From Rhodospirillaceae bacterium (GTDB lineage: Bacteria > Pseudomonadota > Alphaproteobacteria > MPNO01 > UBA2964), in assembly GCA_018660305.1 (NCBI GenBank), contig JABJKO010000243.1, positions 1-15,096 on the forward strand: DNA of 15,096 nucleotides, written 5' to 3'. The notes beneath the pieces were generated by a model. It was given only the letters and a program-made list of their open reading frames with translations. It ran no database searches and was not told the DNA's origin. Of the stretch, positions 7,338-13,399 are shown in pieces (position 1 is the stretch's first letter; each line of letters opens with the position of its first letter). The translations under genes were made by a program, and so were the position numbers.

Positions 7338-7367
7338 AACGGCGTCACACGGAAGTGCGGCGCCGTT
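7338..7367. terminator. Bidirectional intrinsic terminator
   Basis: AACGGCG at 7338-7344 pairs with CGCCGTT at 7361-7367. The stem continues inward through a G-U pair, a C-G pair, one A-C mismatch and CAC/GTG to a GGAA tetraloop (7351-7354, GNRA type on the + strand). It is followed by ATTTTAT on the + strand. Read on the - strand, it is followed by TTTTT (the complement of 7335-7339). It therefore fits both the cytochrome c gene ending at 7313 and the opposing gene ending at 7371. Confidence 0.8.
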
Positions 7368-7370
7368 ATT

Positions 7371-8126
7371 TTATGAGCGGGAGTCGAGAGCCGCCGCGAC
7401 CGCCGCGATCTGTACATCGATATCCACGTCTATCATGGACGTGATCTCGAGATCCTCATCCTCATAGACATTGCGGTCGGGATAGGTTTCAGACCATCTG
7501 GCAACGGCGCCATCTCTGGCATCGATCAGGCTCGCGATCTGCGGCCGGAACAGCCGCATCATGCCACTCACCCAGCGGTTCACCGGCCAGGATGGCTGCG
7601 CGTGGTCGATCAGGAAATAATCGAGCATGGCGCGGACGTCGTCGGCTTCATACCAGATTTCACCGGTCACCCATCGGTTCGTGGTGAACATGCGGATCGG
7701 AACACCGTATTTGTCCATGGAGATGGCGACCAGATGGCTCAGCGCGTCGTTCTTGTCATCGGGCATCTTGAAATCGGCGACCATGGCCGGGCGGACACCC
7801 TTGGGCATGCCCAGCGGCCGCATAAAGGCGTGAAAATGACCATGCTCGTGGCTGCGCAGTTCCTGGGGGTGGGCATGGTAATAGAATTGCGAATGGGTAT
7901 CGGTGTCGTAGACGTCGCCATCCGGATAATGGTCCCATTCGTAGAAGGTCTCGATATCGCGCAAAAACTCACCGACAATATTGCCGCCGCTATTGGCCAA
8001 CACCCGGTGACATTCCACGACGTCGGCGCCGGCCGCCGCCATCTCCCGCAACCGGTCGGTGGGAAGCGCCGCGATATCCACCGCCTTCGGCTCGGGCAAC
8101 GCGATCCTGTCCAATTGGTCGGCCAT
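7371..8126 (-). CDS. Conserved hypothetical protein with His-rich cluster
   Basis: This 251-residue protein has no signal peptide or membrane span, so it is probably cytoplasmic. Its most striking feature is a His cluster at residues 84-99, H84-A-H86 followed by H93-E-H95-G-H97-F-H99, next to FYEWDHYPDGDVYDTDTHSQ (61-80), which adds H67 and H78 and several Asp. This looks like a metal site, but no known enzyme motif can be assigned. The middle (MVADFKMPD, LSHLVAISMDKYGVPIRMFTTNRWVTGE) is alternating strand/helix, and the tail is very acidic (VYEDEDLEI, IDVDIDV). I think it may belong to a recently named DUF of alphaproteobacteria (possibly DUF6969), but this is from memory and uncertain. Initiation should be strong because a full anti-16S match precedes the ATG. 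It follows the FGE-like gene on the same strand after 96 bases, so it could be a distal operon member. Confidence 0.75.
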   Translation of the reverse strand: MADQLDRIALPEPKAVDIAALPTDRLREMAAAGADVVECHRVLANSGGNIVGEFLRDIETFYEWDHYPDGDVYDTDTHSQFYYHAHPQELRSHEHGHFHAFMRPLGMPKGVRPAMVADFKMPDDKNDALSHLVAISMDKYGVPIRMFTTNRWVTGEIWYEADDVRAMLDYFLIDHAQPSWPVNRWVSGMMRLFRPQIASLIDARDGAVARWSETYPDRNVYEDEDLEITSMIDVDIDVQIAAVAAALDSRS

Positions 8127-8132
8127 GACTTA

Positions 8133-8141
8133 CTCCTCCTT
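8133..8141 (-). promoter_or_regulatory. Near-perfect ribosome binding site
   Basis: On the - strand the sequence AAGGAGGAG stands six bases before the ATG of the His-rich hypothetical gene. This is a longer match to the 16S rRNA tail than at any other gene in the window and fixes the start at 8126. Confidence 0.75.
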
Positions 8142-8222
8142 CCCCCTAAAGATAAGCATCCCGGCGGCTTCTTTGCAGGAAAATCTGATAAATTCCCCGT
8201 GAGCAAGACGGAGGCCTGATTT

Positions 8223-9071
8223 TCAGGGCAAATCGCGGGCCAGCCGGAAACCGATCAGGATGTGTTTAAGGGTCTCCGGCCGTGTGTGGCGGGCCGCCGG
8301 GCGGCAGATTCCGCACCCCTTGTCATCCCAGGACCCGCCTTTGACCATATAGCGGCCCCGGCGGGCCGCGGTTGCCGTCCATTCGAAAACCTGCCCGGCA
8401 GGGTCAAGCAATCCAAACGGGCTTGCGCCCGCCTTAAATCGTCCCACCGGCATGGTGTCGAAGGGCCCGTTATCGGCACTGTTGGCCAGCGCCGGATCAA
8501 AAATTTCGCCCCACGGGAAGCGCCGCCCATCGCTGCCCCGCGCCGCCTTCTCCCATTCGATCTCGGTGGGCAGGCGCCATCGCCGTCCGGTGACCTTACT
8601 CAGCCAGGTGGCATAGGCCCGCGCATCCCCATGCGACACCAGCACCACCGGATGATCCGCGCGGCCGGGTGGCGGAGCGCCCTTACGCCAGGCATGGCGG
8701 CGGGTTCTGGGATAGGGGTGGATCAGCCCATACCCCTGCCAGGTGCGGATATCGACATCCGGAACGGGATGACCGGTCGCTCCGACAAACGCCGCATATT
8801 GGGCATTGGTGATCAGGGTACGGGTGACGGCGTAGGCCTTGGTCTTGACCGGACCCCGTTTGAATTCACTTTCATACCATTGGTTTTTGCGGGTGACGCT
8901 GTGCCCATAGGCCCGTTCATCGAGCCCATAGGCGGCTTCGCGCTCCGCCCTGTCGGATCCGCGAATGTAAGAACCGGCCGAAATCGTGATGGTTTCCGGA
9001 ACAGGTATTTCACCTGACTCCGCTGCACAGGCCGCGAGAGCGAACAGCAGAGTCAGACAGAGACGGCGCAT
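8223..9071 (-). CDS. Lipoprotein with formylglycine-generating-enzyme (SUMF1/FGE-sulfatase) fold
   Basis: The 282-residue protein starts with a lipoprotein signal, MRRLCLTLLFALAAC, with lipobox LAAC and acylated C15, so it should be anchored in the membrane facing the periplasm. The rest is an FGE-sulfatase domain: ITISAGSYIRGSD, TRTLITNAQYAAFV, HPVVLVSHGDARAYATWLSK, RLPTEIEWEKAARG (166-179), SPFGLLDPAGQVFEW (217-231), GGSWDDKGCGIC (245-256) and GFRLARDLP at the end. Genuine aerobic FGE uses two copper-binding Cys spaced CxxxxC in this last block; here there is CxxC (C253, C256), so oxidation of a sulfatase Cys is not assured. The ATG overlaps the permease stop as TGATG, indicating translational coupling. 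In-frame codons up to 9146 lie inside the permease gene and precede the lipoprotein signal, so I reject them. It may modify or bind a periplasmic partner of the transporter. Confidence 0.88.
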   Translation of the reverse strand: MRRLCLTLLFALAACAAESGEIPVPETITISAGSYIRGSDRAEREAAYGLDERAYGHSVTRKNQWYESEFKRGPVKTKAYAVTRTLITNAQYAAFVGATGHPVPDVDIRTWQGYGLIHPYPRTRRHAWRKGAPPPGRADHPVVLVSHGDARAYATWLSKVTGRRWRLPTEIEWEKAARGSDGRRFPWGEIFDPALANSADNGPFDTMPVGRFKAGASPFGLLDPAGQVFEWTATAARRGRYMVKGGSWDDKGCGICRPAARHTRPETLKHILIGFRLARDLP

Positions 9072-11443
9072 CAGCCGGATCGTCGCCTGACCAGTTGGGA
9101 TCCGACCGCCAGACCGAGGGCGAACAGCGCCAACGGATAGATCCATTCCTTGGCGGGACGGCCGGGCTGTTCCACATCGATGGCGGTGACAAAATCTTCA
9201 AACGGACGGATGCCCCGTTTTTCGGCCACGCTGCTGAACCCCACATTGGTCACCGGATAGCGGCCGTCTTTTGGTTTATCCAACTCAATCCCGTAAGTCT
9301 TCAGGCTGGGGTTATCGATCTTTGGCAGGCGGAACAGCTTGAATCGATCGCCGTAATTGGTCTCCCGGACGATGTGCAGCCGAACGGTACGGCCGGCCGC
9401 AATCTTTGTTTCACCTGTGGCCACCCGGGCAATTTCCATCGGCGCGAAGGCCGGATAGACACGGTCCAACACGAAATCCGGCCGGAAGAAGCCGACCATC
9501 GCCACAAAAAGCAGCACCGCCTCGTACCAGCGCATGCGCACGAACATCCACCACTGGGTGATGGAGCTGAAACAGAGGATGGCGAGCAGAGACACGCAGA
9601 AGACAACGATGCCGTGCCAGATACTGGTAACCCCCACCAGCAGCAGCTCGGTGTTGAAAATAAAGATAAAGGGCAGAACCGCGGTCCTGATGTCATACAG
9701 AAAAGCCTGGACGCCGGTCTTCAGCGGATCGGCCCGCGATATGGCGGCGGCGGCAAAGGCCGCCAGACAGACCGGCGGCGTCGAATCCGCCAGAAGTCCG
9801 AAATAAAAGACGAACAGATGAACGGCGATCAGCGGCAGGATCAAACCGGCAGCATTGCCCAGCTCCACGAGTACCCCGGCCAACAACGATGCCACCACCA
9901 GATAATTGGCGGTGGTCGGCAGACCCATGCCGAGCAGAACACAAAGAGCGGCGGTCAACACCAGCAACACATAAACGTTGCCACCGGAAAGGGCTTCCAC
10001 CACGCCGACCATGGCGTTGTTCAGACCAGTCGACGACACGGCACCGACGATGACACCGGCCGATGCAACTGCGATCGCGATACCGATCATGTTGCGGGCA
10101 CCGGTGACCAGACCGGTATAGATGTCTGAAATCCCCGCCCGGAAACCATCCGCCGCGTTCATCGTGTCGCTACGCAGGGCAATGGCCACATGCTGGTAAA
10201 GGATGATCACCATCAACAGGATAATCGAGTAGAAGACCGCACTCCCCGCGGTCCATCTCTCCACCATCAGTAAATAGACCAGAACGACGATGGGTATCAG
10301 AAAATGAAGGCCGCCTTTGAAGACCGGCCAGAACCGCGGCAGGTCGGCCACAGGCAGGCCCTTCAAATTAAGCTTGAGTGCTTCCAGGTGTGAGATATAC
10401 AGCAGCGCCATATAGCTGATGACCGCCGGAATAAAGGCGGCGACGACAACTTCGAAATAGGAAATGCCGATGGTCTCGGCGATGATGAAGGCGGCAGCAC
10501 CCATGATGGGCGGCATGATCTGCCCGTTGGTTGAGGCCGCCACCTCGATGGCCCCGGCCTTGACCGCCGGTATACCGATCTTGCGCATCACCGGGATGGT
10601 GAAGGTACCGGTGGTCACCACATTGGCGATGGACGACCCGGAGATCGCCCCGTTCATGCCCGACGCCAGGATGGCCGCCTTTGCGGGCCCGCCGCGATAC
10701 TTGCCGACCATGGCGAAGGCTATATCGAGAAAGTACTTGCCGGCACCCGCCTGTTCCAGAAGCGCGCCGAACAGCACGAACAGAAACACGAAGCTCACGG
10801 AAACATCGATGGGGATGCCGAAGATCGCTTCACCGGTGAGCCACTGATATCCGATCAGCCGTTCGATGGAGACGCCCTTATGGGCGATGATGTCGGGCAT
10901 GGATTGCCCGAAGATGGAAAATATCAGAAAGACACTGCAAATAATGACCAGGGGTAGCCCGATGGCGCGGCGCGTTGCCTCAAGCAGTAGCAGGATGCCA
11001 AAACCGCCGATCAGGGCTTCGGTGGGCACGGTGACGCCGAAAATCTGCTGTTCGAGAAGGACGCCAACCCGTTTGGTGAGACCTTCATGCCCCAGAAACA
11101 GGTAAAGCGCACAACCGGTCGCAACAAGGGCGATGATCAGATCATAGAATGGCAGGCCCCGGCTTCGTCCCCTGGCGGTCGCCGGAAACATGAGAAAACA
11201 GAGCAACAATCCGAAAGCAAGATGGATGGATCTCGCGGGCACACCTGAGACGATGCCAATTCCGAATTGGAACGGCAGCGGTGACGCAATCCAAAGCTGA
11301 AAAAGCGACCAGATGGCTGCAATTGCCGCCAAGGTGGCCGCCATACCCGGCCCATGGGACCGGCTGGGGGTGTCAAATTCCTGCAGGATCTCGTCGGCTT
11401 TCGCGGCTTCTTCCGCAGCCGGTACAGCGTCTGACTCTGCCAT
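9071..11443 (-). CDS. TRAP transporter fused permease (DctQ-DctM, TAXI type) with C-terminal DUF3394 domain
   Basis: This 790-residue inner-membrane protein fuses the small and large TRAP permease subunits. After a charged cytoplasmic start (1-32), hydrophobic helices at about 33-180 represent the DctQ-like part. Residues of about 190-650 are DctM-like, with the family signatures SGSSIANVVTTGTFTIP (268-284) and GMGLPTTANYL (505-515), followed by STPPVCLAAFAAAAI. Residues of about 660-765 form a soluble DUF3394 region including VGFSSVAEKRGIRPFEDFV, which resembles a PDZ-type domain, and a last helix (768-783) ending VRRRSG. TRAP permeases import organic acids using ion gradients; the substrate here is unknown. 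The gene lies 65 bases after the TAXI binding-protein gene, with a hairpin between, and its TGA overlaps the lipoprotein ATG. AGGA precedes the ATG at 11443. Confidence 0.95.
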   Translation of the reverse strand: MAESDAVPAAEEAAKADEILQEFDTPSRSHGPGMAATLAAIAAIWSLFQLWIASPLPFQFGIGIVSGVPARSIHLAFGLLLCFLMFPATARGRSRGLPFYDLIIALVATGCALYLFLGHEGLTKRVGVLLEQQIFGVTVPTEALIGGFGILLLLEATRRAIGLPLVIICSVFLIFSIFGQSMPDIIAHKGVSIERLIGYQWLTGEAIFGIPIDVSVSFVFLFVLFGALLEQAGAGKYFLDIAFAMVGKYRGGPAKAAILASGMNGAISGSSIANVVTTGTFTIPVMRKIGIPAVKAGAIEVAASTNGQIMPPIMGAAAFIIAETIGISYFEVVVAAFIPAVISYMALLYISHLEALKLNLKGLPVADLPRFWPVFKGGLHFLIPIVVLVYLLMVERWTAGSAVFYSIILLMVIILYQHVAIALRSDTMNAADGFRAGISDIYTGLVTGARNMIGIAIAVASAGVIVGAVSSTGLNNAMVGVVEALSGGNVYVLLVLTAALCVLLGMGLPTTANYLVVASLLAGVLVELGNAAGLILPLIAVHLFVFYFGLLADSTPPVCLAAFAAAAISRADPLKTGVQAFLYDIRTAVLPFIFIFNTELLLVGVTSIWHGIVVFCVSLLAILCFSSITQWWMFVRMRWYEAVLLFVAMVGFFRPDFVLDRVYPAFAPMEIARVATGETKIAAGRTVRLHIVRETNYGDRFKLFRLPKIDNPSLKTYGIELDKPKDGRYPVTNVGFSSVAEKRGIRPFEDFVTAIDVEQPGRPAKEWIYPLALFALGLAVGSQLVRRRSG

Positions 11444-11466
11444 GTCGATGTCCTGTTGAGGGAAAA

Positions 11467-11491
11467 GGCCGGCACGCGAACGGTGCCGGCC
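11467..11491 (-). terminator. Intercistronic hairpin (attenuator or mRNA-stabilising)
   Basis: GGCCGGCAC at 11467-11475 and GTGCCGGCC at 11483-11491 form a perfect 9-bp stem with a 7-base loop. On the transcribed (-) strand the stem is followed at once by TTTT and then the permease ribosome site. Lying between binding-protein and permease genes, it probably lets only part of the transcripts through, or protects the upstream message, so the binding protein is made in excess. The structure is seen; its effect is inferred. Confidence 0.65.
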
Positions 11492-11508
11492 CCATCCATT
11501 AGATCAGG

Positions 11509-12498
11509 CTATTTCCAGCCTTTTTCCTTGTAGTATTTCAGCGCACCGGGATGCAGCGGTGCCGACAAACCATCCGACATCATTTTTTTCGGATCGAGGT
11601 TACGGAACGCCGGATGCAACTTGCGGAAATCCGCGACGTTTTCCATGACCGCCCGCGTCACTTCATAGACCGTGTTTGAACTGACGTCGGCGCTGCTGAC
11701 GAAGGTCGCCATGACACCAAAGGTGGTGACGTCGGATGACGTCGTTTTGTACGTACCCTTGGGGATGGTTGCCCAGGCGTAGTAATCGCGTTCCTTGACC
11801 AAACCCGATGCGAGAGAATTATTGAAATTGACGATCCTTGCGCCGCAACCGTCTGTTGCAACGGAAACACCGGCATTGGGCACGCCGACGGTATAGATGA
11901 AGGCATCGATCTTGCCGTCACACAGCGCTTTGGATTGCTCTGTCGACGTCAGTTCCGACGCCAGCTTGAACGCGCTTTTCGACCATCCCGCCCGCTTCAT
12001 CAGGAAATCCATGGTGCCGCGCTGGCCGGAACCGGCATTGCCGATATTGACTCGCTTGCCCTTCAGACTGTCCCAACCGGTAATACCCGAACCGCCGCCA
12101 ACGATGATGTGGAGGGGTTCAGGATGGACCGAAAACACGGCCCGCAATTTCTTGTACTGCTTGCCCTTCCAGGCGCTGGATCCGTTATAGGCATGGAACT
12201 GCCAATCGGATTGGGAGACACCGAAGTCAAGTTCTCCGGCCTTGATCTGGCCAATATTGTAGTTGGAGCCGCCGGTCGACGGAGCCGAGCACCGGATACC
12301 ATGCTTGCGGCCTTTCTTACGGCCCTCGGCCGCTTCCTTATGAACCAGCCGGCAAATGGCATTGCCGGCGGCGAAGTACACACCGGTCGGACCACCTGTG
12401 CCGATGGAAATAAAAGTACGTTTGCTGGCCGCATCGGCGCTTGTTGCAAGACCAGCCGCCAAAATGGCCGCCGCCATCGAGAAAATTATGCGTTTCAT
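11509..12498 (-). CDS. TAXI-family TRAP transporter solute-binding protein
   Basis: This 329-residue periplasmic protein has a signal peptide ([23 protein letters not shown], cleavage after A23) followed by [22 protein letters not shown], the hallmark start of TAXI (TRAP-associated extracytoplasmic immunogenic) binding proteins. Further family features are [44 protein letters not shown] and ICDGK-like [19 protein letters not shown]. It binds the substrate and delivers it to the fused permease encoded next; TAXI systems are reported for dicarboxylates and glutamate-like compounds, but no ligand can be assigned here. GGGAGGGG about seven bases before the ATG is a good ribosome site. It is the first gene of the operon, with the promoter expected in the 227-base divergent region shared with apt. 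Confidence 0.95.
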   Translation of the reverse strand: MKRIIFSMAAAILAAGLATSADAASKRTFISIGTGGPTGVYFAAGNAICRLVHKEAAEGRKKGRKHGIRCSAPSTGGSNYNIGQIKAGELDFGVSQSDWQFHAYNGSSAWKGKQYKKLRAVFSVHPEPLHIIVGGGSGITGWDSLKGKRVNIGNAGSGQRGTMDFLMKRAGWSKSAFKLASELTSTEQSKALCDGKIDAFIYTVGVPNAGVSVATDGCGARIVNFNNSLASGLVKERDYYAWATIPKGTYKTTSSDVTTFGVMATFVSSADVSSNTVYEVTRAVMENVADFRKLHPAFRNLDPKKMMSDGLSAPLHPGALKYYKEKGWK

Positions 12499-12530
12499 CA
12501 GTTACCCCTCCCAAGGTGGTGGATATAGAA

Positions 12531-12571
12531 CTGGCAAATTTATCTTGCGCGAAACACTACCTACTTGCCAG
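12531..12571. promoter_or_regulatory. Paired 7-bp inverted repeat upstream of the TAXI operon
   Basis: CTGGCAA at 12531-12537 and TTGCCAG at 12565-12571 are exact reverse complements, 27 bases apart, 33 bases upstream of the binding-protein start. They could be half-sites for a transcription factor controlling the transport operon, or chance. No convincing -35/-10 pair was found in the rest of the 12499-12725 gap. Confidence 0.22.
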
Positions 12572-12725
12572 CATCGAACCTGTTGCACGGACCCGTTACC
12601 ATGCCCGGACGACCGTAAAGGTGTCAATGCACCATGCCCGCGGTCGCAATCGCTGGATTTGCGCCGCAACTGCACCATGTTTAGGATGGCGCCGGGGCAC
12701 AAACCGGAAAGACCAGATTTCTGTC

Positions 12726-13241
12726 ATGGATTTAAAAAGCCACATTCGCGGCATCGCCGATTTTCCCACGCCGGGAATTTTGTTTTACGACATCTCGACC
12801 CTGTTGAGGCACGCGGAGGCTTGGCGAACCGCCATCGATCAATTGGCGGAACGCATTAAAGTCCACGAACCGGAGATGATATTTGGGATAGAATCCCGCG
12901 GTTTTCTGGTCGCGGCACCTGTCGCCTACAAGCTTGGCTGTGGCTGTGCCATGGTGCGGAAAAAGGAAAAGCTGCCCGGCGAGACCATCGCCTATACCTA
13001 TTCGCTGGAATATGGCACCGATACCATCGAAATTCAGGCCGATGCCGCAAAAGCAGGACAGCGTATCGTCATGGTTGACGATCTGTTGGCAACCGGCGGG
13101 ACCATGGCAGCGGCGATTTCCCTGTTGCGGCGGCTAAACGCCGATGTCCGGGGCGCCGCCTGCATTGTCGAGCTGGATTTTCTCAATGGCCGATCACGCC
13201 TCGATGTGCCGTTCGATGCGCTGGTCAATTACACCGCCTGA
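12726..13241 (+). CDS. apt: Adenine phosphoribosyltransferase
   Basis: This 171-residue cytoplasmic enzyme makes AMP from adenine and PRPP (purine salvage). Visible family features are [13 protein letters not shown] (12-24), GIESRGF (54-60), the flexible loop [10 protein letters not shown] (78-87), and the PRPP-binding motif [13 protein letters not shown] (115-127) with the paired Asp. The length is typical of bacterial Apt. The frame is open upstream to 12441, but that part lacks homology and overlaps the divergent promoter region; the ATG at 12726 starts exactly at the known N terminus ([14 protein letters not shown]). The ribosome site is weak (GGAAAGA about 14 bases away), so expression may be modest. 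It is divergent from the TAXI operon and 158 bases ahead of the sensor-kinase gene. Confidence 0.96.
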   Translation: MDLKSHIRGIADFPTPGILFYDISTLLRHAEAWRTAIDQLAERIKVHEPEMIFGIESRGFLVAAPVAYKLGCGCAMVRKKEKLPGETIAYTYSLEYGTDTIEIQADAAKAGQRIVMVDDLLATGGTMAAAISLLRRLNADVRGAACIVELDFLNGRSRLDVPFDALVNYTA

Positions 13242-13399
13242 TAACCACCGCAAGCGTCTCGATTCCTTAACGAACACTTTACGGTGACTGGGCTAGCCTC
13301 CGCCTGACCCGGTCGGCCCTTCCGGTTTTCCCCGGTATTAAGTGATGTTGTGCCACCGGGCCGTACCAATGTTCGAATTAGGTTCGAGAGCGTTCGGCC

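Noticed and set aside
8215..8227. Terminator at the end of the FGE-like gene (CCTGA-TTT-TCAGG)
   Set aside because: Only a 5-bp stem overlapping the stop codon, with a three-base loop and no T tract on the transcribed strand.
8303..9071. Calling the lipoprotein a true sulfatase-activating FGE
   Set aside because: The copper-binding CxxxxC pair is not present in its usual spacing and no sulfatase gene is nearby, so only the fold is claimed.
9072..9146. Longer start for the FGE-fold lipoprotein
   Set aside because: It would place 25 residues before a perfect lipoprotein signal peptide; the coupled TGATG start is far more likely.
9095..10129. About 344-codon open frame opposite the TRAP permease
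   Set aside because: Gln/His/Gly/Arg-rich translation without fold features; the opposite strand encodes unmistakable TRAP permease motifs.
12441..12725. N-terminal extension of apt by 95 codons
   Set aside because: The extension overlaps the divergent promoter region and the TAXI gene start and lacks homology; the ATG at 12726 matches the family N terminus.
13267..13281. CtrA box upstream of the sensor kinase (TTAA-N7-TTTA)
   Set aside because: One of eight consensus bases is wrong and such near matches are not rare; mentioned only as context.
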